Of a stretch of DNA of 64,000 nt, positions 47,470 to 59,774 are shown piece after piece (the stretch's first letter is position 1; each line of letters begins with the position of its first letter). The position numbers were made by a program, and so were the translations under genes. Origin of the DNA: Puffinus mauretanicus (lineage: Eukaryota > Chordata > Aves > Procellariiformes > Procellariidae); the NCBI GenBank assembly GCA_023333565.1, contig JAJKFH010001792.1:186001-250000 (forward strand), given 5' to 3'. Below the pieces are notes generated by a model that saw only the letters and a list, made by a program, of their open reading frames with translations, ran no database searches and was not told the origin of the DNA.

Positions 47470-47848
47470 ATAAAGGCAGCTTCCAGAACCCCATAAAGCC
47501 TGGGGGTTGATCCTAGTTCTTCCTAGGATAAAGTCATAATCCTAGAGCAGAAAAACTAGTTTGGGTAATTAACCAACCAGATTCCTCTGGGTATTTATAC
47601 TCCTTGCTGCAGAGATGGGACTTGACCCAGACAGAGTCAACTTTTGTAAAGCTTTGAAACTCTTAAATTCATAACAGAAATCTGTGAAGCTCTAAGATTA
47701 CTGTTTTTTACAGCTCTGTCTGTACGAGTAAACTCAACAGGGTTTGGACATGGCCTAAGCCAGGGTCCTCATCTTTCTACACTGCTTAATTGTTAGGACA
47801 CTCCCTTGCATGGATTTGACCTATGCCAACTCACATTCTCCCAGACAA
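47470..47848. other. Unique noncoding sequence
   Basis: Nothing recognised between the LTR and the CR1 copy. Confidence 0.4.
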
Positions 47849-48103
47849 TCATAGAATCATAGAATCATTAAGGTTGGAAAAGACCTCTAAGATCATCGTG
47901 TCCAACCGTCAACCCAACACACCATGCCCACTACACCATGTCCCTAAGCGCCTCATCTACACGTCTTTTAAATACTTCCAGGGATGGTGACTCCACCACT
48001 TCCCTGGGCAGCCTGTTCCAAGGCCTGACCACTCTTTCAGTAAAGAAATTTCTCCTAATGTCCAATCTAAACCTCCCTTGGCACAACTTGACGCCATTTC
48101 CAT
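47849..48103 (-). mobile_element. CR1 LINE, strongly 5'-truncated copy
   Basis: It begins with the complement of the octamer tail (ATAGAATCATAGAATCATTA) and AGGTTGGAAAAGACCTCTAA. The minus frame from 48113 to 47931 reads [15 protein letters not shown] and [18 protein letters not shown] up to its natural stop, so the C-terminal 55 or so codons of the reverse transcriptase frame are intact. Same subfamily as 16076-16509. Confidence 0.95.
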
Positions 48104-48109
48104 GCCCCA

Positions 48110-51100
48110 GCATGGTTCATGGGTAAGCCAGGACAGTCCTAGAAAAATCCAGTCTTTATTTGGAGAAAATTTCATCAAACCTGAGATGTTAAAAATCATA
48201 ATAATAATGATCTGTAAAGTCACATGGACCAATCAGTTTTTCCTTTTCTGATTTATTTTGCTTAATTTCTCTTAAAAGACAGGATAGCCCAATGTAGCCC
48301 AGCTGGAATCGTCCCTATCTGTTCATTAAGCCTCTTGTCTGACATTTCACAAAACACTTCATTGTTCTGTGTTTTAGCTCCTCACTTGTAATCATCCTGT
48401 CTCTTATCTATCATTATTGTCTATCTCTTTTATTTAAATATCAAGGATGTGATAACTGAGAAAAAAAACCTGGATTTGGATTGCATCATTTTGCTCTCAC
48501 TGGGTTACATTTATGTCTGAAAGAACAGGGACAGAAAAAAGAGAAAGAAGATGTAGAGGCAACATCAGTAAAATATGTCCTAATAATGTGACCTCCCCTC
48601 CAAATGGTGAGGTCGACTAGATACTAACCAAAAAATCACCTAAAAGGTTTTAAATCTTAATTTTAAAAAATGCCAAAAGAATTAAACAACCCTGCTAAAT
48701 ATCATCATATCTACCAGATAATGCAGTATAGCAGTACTTTCTCATGTCCAGATCTATCTGTCACTTGAAAACTTCTGGCTGTGGAACATATTGTGGAATT
48801 TACCTTCTTTACGTTTTTTACTGTGCTTTTGGAGGAGACTCAGGAGACAGTATGAATCATTTTCTACCCTGTTGCAATATGCTCTAAAGAGACTGACTAC
48901 AGGATCTTATCCTGCAACTTCAACACCTTTGACTGGCTATTAGCTGCTTTCTCATTCTCATTAGCATGTCAGAAGAGTGTAGGGAGTGTATCCTGAACAG
49001 TTGCCTTTCTTTTTTATGATCTTTGTCATTAAAATGACAAATATGGAGCATCTATCAAAATAGCACAGTAATTTGCATTATTTAATGTGAGAAATTTATT
49101 GAGAACAAGGAGACAGTACATAAAATGTCCAATCTAGCTCTTGAAAATGATCAGATGCCTTCTGAGAAATTTGAAAAATTTCATTTTTTGTAATGTTAAT
49201 ATCAAAGATAATTTCATGGCATGAAGCCATCCCCAGAGTTGACATATAAGATGGGGACAAGTTCTATCTTGTGGATGTGATTCACATAAATATCTGAGAT
49301 GGATGTAATTCTATTCTCAGTCAAATCAGAGGTAAAAATCTCAGTCAGAAAAGGATAATAATGAATATTTTTGAAACTTCCATTCAATACTTTGAATGTG
49401 CTCTTTCATCACCAGCCTACCTAGCTGCTGCTTATGTGGGCCCAATTATTATCCAGCATTAGCCATTAATAGATTTCTAGCTCTCAATAGAATTGTGCCC
49501 ATGGAAGCAAATAATTTTTTCTGCTTTACACAGACACACCAGAACTAAAGAACTGTATAAAACTGTATAAAACTGCCTGCTTTTGAGACTGATGCCCTTA
49601 TTTAATCACAGAACATGGGAAGCAACTATAATCATCTTTCCCACATTGTCCCAAATATTATACTTATATCCTGGTGCTTAGGATCAAAGAATATCTCAGT
49701 TCCTTGCCCTCATATCCTCATTCAGTCTTTGGCTTTGTAGATGGGTGTGCCAGAAAAGGCCCCTCATATTCCCAGTCGTAGGGAGTATTTTTGTCATATC
49801 GACGTTTGTCCAGAAGATACTAAACTAAGAATGCTTATTTATTCCATGCACACAAGTTAGACATCACCCTTGCCCTCCCCCAATCTGATTTTTTAAATCA
49901 TCTTCAGTAAATAAATTATGGAGAGCTTTGCAATAAGATTAACTTGGGAACAGCTCTTAAAAGAGAATATATCTTTTCCCGCTAACCCTTATCTGGCTGA
50001 CAATCATAATGGTTTGGGAAGTGAAAAGGTAGGATTACCAATGCTGAAAAGTAAGAAAGTGCCTGTCGCACTAATCTGAAAGTATTTGGATTATTATGTG
50101 GATTACTTCTGTAAACTTGTGTACACTGAGCTGGCAACAGTACTGCGTATTTATACCCCAGGCAAATGAATAAAATCACAGGTATAAGCAAGCATGCACG
50201 CTGCTGTAGGAATCACAGGGTGAATTGGTTCAGTAGGAATCAGAGAGGTACCTCTGCACAGTAAAAAAATTAGACTCTTAGTTGCCTAACAACCTCAAAC
50301 ACACAAACCAGATAAATAGGAAAGTATATCTCCAAATTGAAAACTCAAGACAATGGAACAGATCTTTCTCTGTCTTGTGCTGATGTTATTTACGAGGCGG
50401 TACTGTTAGACTGAAAAATCTCTAAATCGCACAGCACAGCTGAGGTCTCAACTTTTCCCTTTTTGTGCCGGAGACTGCGTGGAAAGTTATCTTTGATCAG
50501 GGCTTGAACTGTATTATTCAGGAAAAAAAAAAGGTGGATCCAAATTTCTTTTTATATCCTTTAGAAAAAAAGGTGCCTACATGACAATCTATGGATAATG
50601 CACATATGATTCTCCTGAAATTATGAGCCTGAACTAGGCTTTGGCCATACGTAAGTCTTTTTTTCCAATTGTCTTTGCTATGTTATCAATCAATCTTCAT
50701 TTCTTACTTTTTCCCACCTCTGTCTTTGATATTCCCATGCTCTATTTCCCACTCCTTTCACTGCTTTCCTCTCACAGGAAATAATTTTGTATGGCGTCTC
50801 CAGCCACTCTTTCTTTCTTCTGCTGCAAGATAAACTTCTCACTCCCTCTGGAAAGAATTGGCACGTGGGATGCTGCTGTCCCATGGTTGTTCTGCTGTAT
50901 TTTTCAGTAACCCTCAGTGACTTCCCTGCTTCACCTGTGTGTTTTCAATCTCTCCACAAACACATTCCCAATCATTCTTATTAATATACTTCTGTTCCCT
51001 TCAGTTTTTCACAGCTGTCCCCAGGAAGAAACAAAACAAACAAAAAAGGAAAGCAAATTTCCAGACAGATTTAACCTTACCTGTAAGATTTCCCAAAATT

Positions 51101-51225
51101 GATAATCTCAGAAAAGGCACTCAAACGCATTTCACCTACTTTTTGATGTCTACATCGCACTTCCAAATTTCTTACTTAGATTCCCTTTCCTTTCAGTGGG
51201 AAAAAACAGTTCTAAGGGTGTGATT
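48110..51225. other. Unique noncoding sequence
   Basis: No gene or repeat recognised over three kilobases. Short tandem AACTGTATAAA units lie at 49551-49574. Frames near 50690-51223 on both strands have no recognised domain. Confidence 0.4.
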
Positions 51226-51234
51226 CATCTGACC

Positions 51235-51435
51235 CACTTTCTAAGGATGAACAAACTCCCACACCAGAGTGGCCTCTTTCTCTCCACTGCTATTATAGGG
51301 GGTCTAAAAAACCAACTCTAACATAGACATCTGCATTATAGATATCCACATTGTAGGCATCTACACCTAGTCAGATGAATGCCAGATTAAACTGGGCAAA
51401 CACGAGCCATTGATTTGTTCAAATATCCTAAGCAA
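51235..51435 (+). repeat. Family X flank fragment, copy G
   Basis: CTCTCCACTGCTATTATAGG, then CTAACATAGACATCTGCATT and GTAGGCATCTACACCTAGTC follow the same order as the flank preceding the palindromic module near 40.48-40.56 kb. The palindromic module itself is missing. Confidence 0.4.
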
Positions 51436-51439
51436 CTAA

Positions 51440-52510
51440 TGGGGCAAATTCTCCTTTGGTTTACACTCCTAGCCAATGCATGACTCCTAGCAAGACAAAA
51501 TTCATCTTATTTTTGAAGAGTAACATCACGTTAAAAAATCAAAGACCAATTTTTACTGAGACGTAGTTAGAAACTTGACAGAGTTTTGTTTGGTATTTTA
51601 ACCTTATTGCTTTGACTCCATCCACACTGAACAGGTTATGAACCACTGCAACTGAAGAGAAGTGCTATCACATCATTTACTTGCAGGTTAAGATGATAAT
51701 ATAAAGATATAAAGGAGAGTCAGTAAATCCCTGAATTTTAACCGGAGAAGCTCAAATGCTCACAGTGATCCCAAGTGCAACCTCAGGGTGTTCTTGGGCT
51801 GCAGCAGCAAACTCTGGGACAGCTGTGAGAGGACTTCCATTCAACATAGCCAGCCCAAATGCATTTGTCTTCATCCATCTCTTCTTTACAGTTCAGCCTT
51901 GACCTTTTTTTCCTTTCCTGAGAATAGTCTGGAGTTCTAGCAATGTCCTTGGAGAAATACTTTGCCTGAAAGGAACATTTGGTTAAAATTACAGGGGAAA
52001 ACAAACAATGTTTGCTGCCACGTTCCCCTGAAATCCCTCTTCTGCTATTAAGCAAGAGTCTTAGTTCAGCAAAGAAAGGGAAGTCCAGGATTTTTGTTGG
52101 TTAATTGTTTTTTTATTATTATTATTATTAAAATTTGTTTTATATCTCCAGAAGTAGCCAGACTAATAGTTTTACTGTCTCACTACTTTGTGGAGCAGGT
52201 ATGACACAGTCAATCTGCTTTGCTCAACTAGTTTGACACTGCCTGGACAGTATTTTATGCATTTGTGCTTTACATCAACCCTTGTTACTTTTCCCGTAAA
52301 CTACTGAAACTCTGACAAGCAATCGCTTCTCTTGTCTGCTCTATTGTCTCTATTGCTTTCTTGCTTGGATCACATTTTCAAGTTTACTACCTTTCCTGCC
52401 TTTCCTGAGTTTAAACTTCTCGCTTGCATGCCTTAGCTCTGTGGCTAGTTATCAAACTTTGGATTCATCTTACCAAAACTAGCAAGAATTTTAGGGATCC
52501 AGGTTTGTTT
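51440..52510. other. Unique noncoding sequence
   Basis: No gene recognised; a short TTA repeat lies at 52108-52130. Confidence 0.4.
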
Positions 52511-53283
52511 CATAGAATCATAGAATCATAGAATCATGGAATCATGGAATGATTTGGGTTAGAAGGATCATCTAGTCCAAGCGCCCTGCAATGAGCAGGG
52601 ACATCTTCAACTAGATCAGGTTCCCCAGAGCCCCGTCCAACTTGACCTGGAATGTTTCCAGGGATGCAGCATCTACCACCTCTCTGGGCAACCTGTGCCA
52701 GGGTTTCACCACCCTCAGTGTAAAAAATTTCTTCCTTATATCTAGTCTGAATTTACCCTCTTTCAGTTTAAAACCATTCCCCCTTGTCCTGTTGCAACAG
52801 GCCCTGCTAAAAAGTCTGTCCCCATCTTTCTCATAAGCCCCCTTTAAGGACTGAAAGGCCGCAATAAGGTCTCCCTGAAGCCTTCTCTTCTCCAGGCTGA
52901 ACAACCCCAACTCTCTCAGCCTGTCTTCATAGCAGAGGTGTTCCATCCCCCTGATCATTTTTGTGGCCCTCCTCTGGACCTGCTCCAACAGGTCCATGTC
53001 TTTCCTGTGCTGAGGACCCCAGAGCTGGACGCAGCACTGCAGGGGTGGGCTCACCAGAGCAGAGCAGAGGGGCAGAATCCCCTCCCTCGACCTGCTGGCC
53101 ACGCTGCTGGTCATGGACCCCAGGACACGGTTGGCCTTCTGGGCTGCGAGCGTACATTGTTGGCTCATGTCCAGCTTTTCATCCACCAGCACCCCCAAGT
53201 CCTTCTCGGCAGGGCTGCTCTCAATCCCTTCATCCCCCAGCCTGTATTGATACCGGGGGTTGCCCCGACCCAGTTGTAGGACA
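52511..53283 (-). mobile_element. CR1 LINE, best preserved copy
   Basis: The left edge carries four to five units of the CR1 octamer tail (CATAGAATCATAGAATCATA and on). The body is continuous with the CR1 3' region to 53283, where it is 5'-truncated (after CCCGACCCAGTTGTAGGAC). About 220 codons of the reverse transcriptase C-terminus are open without a frameshift (see 52611-53283). It differs in subfamily from 16076-16509 and 47849-48103, whose C-terminal residues are different. The low decay suggests the youngest CR1 in the window. Confidence 0.97.
52611..53283 (-). pseudogene. CR1 reverse transcriptase C-terminal fragment (5'-truncated)
   Basis: The frame is open from the truncation point at 53283 to a TAG stop at 52611-52613. 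Residues in order include [15 protein letters not shown] at the start, then [13 protein letters not shown], then [21 protein letters not shown], then [15 protein letters not shown] and [15 protein letters not shown] before the stop. This corresponds to the end of CR1 ORF2, downstream of the catalytic palm, so it lacks the endonuclease and the polymerase active site and cannot move itself. It is the largest frame in the window attributable to a known protein family. It is not a host gene. Confidence 0.93.
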
Positions 53284-53289
53284 ATAGGG

Positions 53290-54890
53290 TGTTACAGCAT
53301 AGAAAAAGTTATTCTAGGGCACAGTCCCTTTTATCTTGGTGATCAGCAGTGAAGGGAATTCAGGACAACTGGATAAACATGTATGTTGCAAAGTTAAATG
53401 AGATTAATTCCACTCCTAGTATCCAGTTCTCTAGTCTGCCTGCCAACAAGACTGTACTTCCTTTTTCCATTTCCCTCTGATCACTGTCTCCCAGGTTATC
53501 TCCTTAGTATGGAATGACAATGCAGGATTTCTCCATCAAACTATCTTCGCTCACCCACCTGGACAGTCACTTCTTTCATGGCCTTAAAACACAACAGTCG
53601 ATTCATCTGAGACATGAACCAGCTTGATTTCTGTGTTTTGCATAATTCAGAGAACAGTGCTTATTGAAACGTGGTCTGGTTTTTTTAAATAAGTAAATAT
53701 AATATTCACTGGGGGGAAAAGGTGTGTCTGATAACAAAAATTAAATTAAAAAAAACCACCATGTGAGAAAGCAACTGTTCTTGTTGTAGCAAGTGAAACT
53801 GAAAGTCAGTGTTGGCGATCCTATCTTACAGCAAGAGAAGAGTGCTCATTAAAAATTGAACTACACAGATAGATTGCTTCTAAACTAGTTCTTAATACTG
53901 TGGGGGGACAGCAGAGGTAATGAAAGAGTAATGCAGTCAATGTGTTTTGAACTGAAGTACTGTACGTAAAGCTCATCCTGAACCTCTTGAAATCTGTAGT
54001 AACATGAACATCATTATCACATATCAGAGTGGATGACTTTCCTATTGGAATTAATGTCTTCAAAAAGTGAAGGTCTCTAATGACTGAGCTGCAGGGTCAC
54101 TTTTATCTCCTGTTCAGCAGGACTTCACAAGATAAATTGCAGTGCAGCCACGCCTGAACTGGTACAGCATTGCATGGACTTGGAGAAAATAGCTATTTAA
54201 ACTCAATGTCAAACCTGAGTTACTAAGCCCCGTTTGGTAGGTCAGAGTTGTCTTAACATCACATTACTATGGCTAGACTGCATCCAGGTCTAGGATCAAT
54301 TGTTACTTGATTATTTAGCTGAAGCGCCTCAGTGTTGAACTCCCAGCCATTCTGGGTTTGGGCTTACCTGGGCAGAATCCAAGCAGGTTTTTCTGATTAT
54401 GGCAGAAGAGGTACATCAAGTCAGATTGAGCTCATCTAAATTTCCTCATCTAAAAATCAGATGTTTAGTCATGTGTTTTTTCTATAACCAATGCAGAGAA
54501 CAATTTTCATCCTGTTTTCCGGATATAGTCTGTTGACTACGGCAGAAACCTAAATTACTGGTTAGGTGGGAAACTTGTCCCTTGTTAAGGCTGCAGGGAC
54601 ATGACAAAGCTGTTGAACAGGTCATGTGAAGCTCCAGGACATGACATGAGAAACTGCTGGCTGTGACAGGTCACAGTGTAAGAAGCTGAGAAAACTTACA
54701 GGGATGGAACCTCCATGAGGGATGGCTGGACTTCACAGGTGGTTAAGGGGGGGTTATGTCAGACGCATCAAATTTCACAGATAATTGGAGGGGATTATTG
54801 GAGACCTTTTGGTTCGCTCAGACCAGACCTTTTGTCTAACCATACCACAATTCAAACCTACTTCTGCAGTCAAGAGTACATCCCAGAAAG
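53290..54890. other. Unique noncoding sequence
   Basis: No gene or repeat recognised. Confidence 0.4.
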
Positions 54891-54892
54891 AC

Positions 54893-54942
54893 GGGATGGG
54901 ATGGGATGGGATGGGATGGGATGGGATGGGATGGGATGGGAT
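54893..54942 (+). repeat. Perfect GGGAT pentanucleotide array, ten units
   Basis: Ten exact GGGAT units in 50 bases. Runs of three G separated by two bases meet the pattern for intramolecular G-quadruplexes. Frames through it on either strand (54715-55193) are repeat artefacts. Confidence 0.97.
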
Positions 54943-54949
54943 GGTTTGG

Positions 54950-55995
54950 ATTGGGACAGGACAGACAGAGTGCTTTCCCTGATACAGACCAAGTGTTCTT
55001 GTGCCAAAAAAAACCCATCGGTTGTCTCTCTTTCCCTGGCACAATCAATATACGTTATTACATGTATAAAGGAGAACAGCTTAGGCGGAAAGAACAGATG
55101 GATCCATCCGCAAAGATAAACTGTCAGTCCATGATAGGCTTCTGCCGTGAGAGGCTAAAATACTCCTTTTTCATAAACAGACAGGAGGATTGAGCCCAAA
55201 TACCCTAACTCAGCCACAAAGTTTACATATATACCAGTAAACTAAATAATTCTAGGTTCTGCTTTCTGGCCACTGCATGATCTGGACACTTCCATATTAT
55301 GAAACTCTCACAGCCTTAAATCGTGGTGGTTGCATCTAGCCTGCTTGTTAGGAATAGCTTGAGGCCCACATGAACTGTGCCAGGGAATTGTTTAAATAGT
55401 GCTAATTTTCCCTGAACAAAACTGTACCAGGGACCATAATGAGTTCTGGTGCCTGAATCTGAGCCTTGGTACTGTTTAATTTTCTACAATAGATATAATT
55501 AAAGAAATGAGCCACTGCTTTTATTTAAAGAATTTCAACCTGATACGTAACTTTTAACACATTCCAAAACTCTCTCTTTTTTTTTTTGGCTTAGCCAAAT
55601 TCCCCATTGACCTGCAGTCAATTGGAAAAGAAAGAAAAAAAAAGACAACTTGTTTTAACCACAGTAATCAGCATGATTTGAAGAAAGCAAGCATGACCAG
55701 GGAAGGTAGGAGAGCTTCAGCTGCCTTTTGATTTGTTTTACGCCAAGATCATCATACTGCAATCAGTTAGTAACATCATTTTTATGATGCCTCATATTTC
55801 ATCCTTAATTATTTCTCATTTTCTCTCATCTGACTGAAGTAAAACCTGGAACAATTGGCTTCAGCAGGGCAAAGCCTGATAGGAAGAGTACACTATAAAT
55901 ACAGTCTAGAAAGATATAGCTATTGCCTTTATTTGACAACCTAACTGTTCCCCAAGCACTCATCCACCAGCCTTATAAAAGGAAATGTAGTTACC
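54950..55995. other. Unique noncoding sequence
   Basis: No gene recognised. A-rich and T-rich runs occur near 55576 and 55624. Confidence 0.4.
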
Positions 55996-55997
55996 GA

Positions 55998-56092
55998 GGT
56001 CCAAATTCACCGTTGGCTTAAGTGTGTGCAATTCCACTGAAGTCAACACAATTGTATTCGTTTACTTTCATGGTGAATTGGGACCCAGACCT
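55998..56092. repeat. Ancient palindromic MITE fossil
   Basis: GTCCAAATTCACCGTTGG on the left and CATGGTGAATTGGGACCC on the right are inverted relatives about 50 bases apart, with TTCCACTGAAGTCAACAC in the centre. This matches an old sauropsid palindromic repeat as I recall it. Confidence 0.5.
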
Positions 56093-56094
56093 TT

Positions 56095-58145
56095 ACTGAA
56101 GTAATAAAAGGTCAGTCAAACATACAGGCAAAAGTCCAACTTCTTGTTTAAATGAAAGCTGTGGCTTTGCTCAAAGTTCTTGACATAGATGATAGTATCA
56201 GTTAACAAATGAGCTGAACAGGCAGTGAAAGAATAAGCATTGGGGTATATGAGTAAGTTACAGAGGTTTATGGGCGTGTTATGTTAACTGAGTCATGGTA
56301 AATAATTACATTTTTTCACCTTCTGTAAAGGCAGAGAAATATGCTTAGCTTATCTCATGCCAGGACAAAAGTAAGGTGATAAAATAGTGAGGTTGAATAC
56401 CTTTAAGATAACATGCAATATTTGCCATTAGAGACAAAATGAGTCCGATACAAATGGGTGTCTCATACGCTTACGTATAATTCTCTCTGAAGACATTATG
56501 TTTTGTTAGTAGAACGGAAAGCCTAAATTGGCTCACGAAAACAACACAATTTGTCTTGCAGTCACTCCGTTGTGTTTTGGAAGCTCATAGAGTATCTACA
56601 GTTTTGCCCCACCAATCCTGTCTGAGGTAGCAGGAGTGACAGTAAATAGCTAGAAAAATGGATGGGTCCCACTAGCTGGATGTAGCTTGGTCTCATGGTT
56701 ACAGGGTCTCATTTACTCATGTTATCATACTGTTTAGGAGCACAACAGGACATCAACTAGGATGCACATTGTCTAAGTTGAATATATAGTTAGGAACCGC
56801 TAGGTTTAAACTAGGCTGTCTCTATAGTTAATGCACACTGTATAATTAGTAAAAGTGATTACCATCCTGATAGAAAAGAGATTTGTGTGTTGCCTGTAGC
56901 ACAAATGGAAGGAGACATGCATGCAGGAGGACTTTGGAGGGCAATACAGGAGGTGACCCACAGAGTCAAGAGAAAGCCACCAATGACCAATAACAATGAT
57001 GATAAATATATTACAAAGCAAGCTTACAGCAGTGAACCTGCAGCAATGTTATTCGGTATCTTACTCACGTTTCTGGATCTCAGCCTAAGACACCAGAAGG
57101 TGCTACATGAAACAAATGCCAATTGTGTAACACAAGAAAGCAACAAGGACATAAACAAAATTGCTGTGATAATGACATTTTCAGAATATACCTAACTAAT
57201 ATTTACTTAGCAATAAAAAATGTGCCAAGGCTGAATAAAAGGGATTGAATTATCTCAAAAGTTAGGTGGTTAGAGATACTAGTTTACAATGAGTGGTAAG
57301 CCTACTAATCTCAGTTACTATGACCATATAATAGTAATGATGAGAGCAGGCAGACCTTACATAACTTTGATAACATCTCAGCGTCCTTTGCAAGGATGGC
57401 TTTCTTCTTTGCAAAGGCGACACTTTCGGTCAGCAGAACTGACACAGAAGTGATGGGTCTATGGTCTCCCTGCATGAGGAAGAAAACTGTTCTTCAGTGT
57501 CTCAGGTTAGTCCTTCGGCCATTAGACCATATAACTTATTTATTCTCAACTATTTCCATTAACTCTGTGTTCTTGATAGAGGGTTATCTTGATACAGAGA
57601 GTTAAATATTAGTGTTTCGTGGTTTAGGCTGTTGGCTTTACCTTTTATCTTCTTAAACAAGTACATCGGCATCTACAGAGGTAAATAAAAGGGGACAGGA
57701 ACAGCTATCTACCTTGAAGCCAGCTGGCACAGTGTAGCTTGTATCCATGGCTAAACTCTCTTACATCTAAACAGGTTGCTGCATGCAAGCTGTCTGTTGG
57801 GAACGGCCCCTGGACTGTGCTATCCTTGACCCAGGCCCAGGCGCTCTCTGGAGAAGCACCAACTGGCCTAAGCTGTGAACCAAACAAGCAATTTAACAGT
57901 ATGGTTGACCTAATTGCAAGCTCTGGACCCATATTCTGGCCTTGATTAGTTTGCTGTCGGCCTTAATTAATTTGCTGCACAAAGATGTAGCTTATATATT
58001 AAACCAGAGAGGAAAGCATTTCAGTATAGGGCATTAAAATCTTTGATTTTAGTGCTTTAAGGTAGAGGCTGCTCCTGAGAGGCAAAGTGTTGCTATTTTA
58101 TTATAGCTTTCACTTGCAAAGATTCAGGTGCAATATGCAAAAATA
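56095..58145. other. Unique sequence with a possible conserved block
   Basis: No gene recognised; the plus frame 56887-57195 (102 codons) has no domain I know. 57950-58130 looks like conserved noncoding sequence (GGCCTTAATTAATTTGCTGC and following). Confidence 0.35.
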
Positions 58146-58149
58146 GGCA

Positions 58150-58445
58150 GAGAAAATAGGGCTGGACAGGACCTCAGGAGATCGTTTAGTCCATCTTCCT
58201 CCTCCAAGGCAGGATCTTCTATATCAAACTGTTTATGACATAAGTTTTTTTAACCTACTCTTAAACCCTTCCAATGATGGAGATTCCATCACCTCCCCAG
58301 GCAGTGGTAGCCTACACTTAGAAAATTTACCTAATGACTAACCTAAATCTTCCTTGTTACAGTTTAAGCCCATTGCTTCCCATCCTATTCCCAGTGGATA
58401 TGGAGAACAAGTTATTTCCTTCATCTTTGCAAACCTTTTCCTTAC
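58150..58445 (-). mobile_element. Old CR1 LINE 3' fragment
   Basis: Complement of CR1: AGGACCTCAGGAGATCGTTT, CCAATGATGGAGATTCCATC, CTCCCCAGGCAG and AGTTTAAGCCCATTGCTTCC appear in the expected order. Decayed; no frame. Confidence 0.75.
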
Positions 58446-58449
58446 CTGT

Positions 58450-59765
58450 AGCCTGTTCTCCTCTCTCACTTCTGTTTTCTTTGCTCATAAAATTAATAAT
58501 AATCCTAAAATAAGAGCAAAATTAATATATACATTAATTCCACAGACATTATATTAAACAGGCTATTTGTAAGGGTAAAAATTGTATATGTGGGATTTTG
58601 CAGTCATGTGTTTTTTTAAATGTATTATTTTTTGATTTTCATTTGGGAGAGGGATTGTTTGAGTCACAGGGGTTGGTTTTAAAATATTCAGGTCAACCTG
58701 TCTTTTCTTCTAACCCTCAAAGGGTTAAGTCCCTGGCTGATAATTCCCTTTGCAAGTCAGATCCTTCGTTACAAGTAGAATCCTTACAAGAGGACATATT
58801 TCATTTTTTAACTGGAGCATATCTAATGATCCGGGGGAAAGCCCTGTCTCGTAACATTTGATCTAGCCTCAGACAAGAAGAGCAAGGTGGCATCAGCCTC
58901 TTCCTATTTAGTCATGAGCCAAGGAACTGCACCAGTATACAAGCGACATGCAGAACACATGCATCAAAGTAGCAGCTCAATCTGTACTGCAAATAACACT
59001 CTTTCATGTCTCAGCATGGTTGCTGGCCCTGAGCTGTAGTTCCAGTAATTGACATAGTTGCCCAACGCTAGAAAACAAACTCGGAAACTATTCTCATTAG
59101 ACGTCCCCCTGGTTTGCTGCTCCGTTATTGTAAAACCCAAACACTGAGCTTCCTACCAGCGTGGCTCTGTTTTTAATTAGTTCTGATGGCACTGGGCGAC
59201 GCGCCAAGGAAAAAAATGAACTTCCTGTGATTGAGGCTTGTTGCTCAGTATGTTGCTTCCTCCACACAGAGATTGTTTTCACAACATTTTCTGAAAAGGA
59301 GCTACTGACAGAAATAATATAAGTTTTTACTGCTTTTGATTTTTTTTATTCTGCCTTCCATGCTTATAAAAGGCAGCTCAAAGTCAAGGATCCTTAAAGT
59401 TACTGTGTCATTATTTTGCCTTTGTGTGACTTGGCTGATTAAAGACATCCTAGCAGATTAATTTTTTAATAGAATAGGCACAGGCTCCTGTTAAAAAATT
59501 TAAGACCAAGGACTTTTTAGTGTTTTAAATAAATTAATTTGGATATGTTCAGGCGTCGGGTGGGGAGGGACTTGAGGCTTATATTCAACAGCATAAGTTG
59601 TCACAGTGTGAGTAGGGGTGAGTGAAATGGCAGATGAATGTGATTCAAAAGCAAAATCAGTGTCTGCATGTGGGGATGTGATGAGCTGATCAGTGTCTTA
59701 GCAGTCTCCTTCATTTCTTCTTCTGAGGCTTCTCAAGTTAATTTCTTATGAAGCAAGGCTCAAAC
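58450..59765. other. Unique sequence with a possible conserved block
   Basis: No gene recognised. 59095-59480 has complex composition with a local CpG trio (GGGCGACGCGCC near 59195) and resembles a conserved regulatory element. Confidence 0.35.
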
Positions 59766-59774
59766 ACGATCATC

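Noticed and set aside
52938..53287. Plus-strand frames of 113 and 108 codons
   Set aside because: Antisense frames of the CR1 reverse transcriptase fragment, which reads well on the minus strand.
54715..55193. Frames of 134, 95 and 89 codons with WDGMG or PSHPI repeats
   Set aside because: They are translations of the GGGAT array and its flanks.
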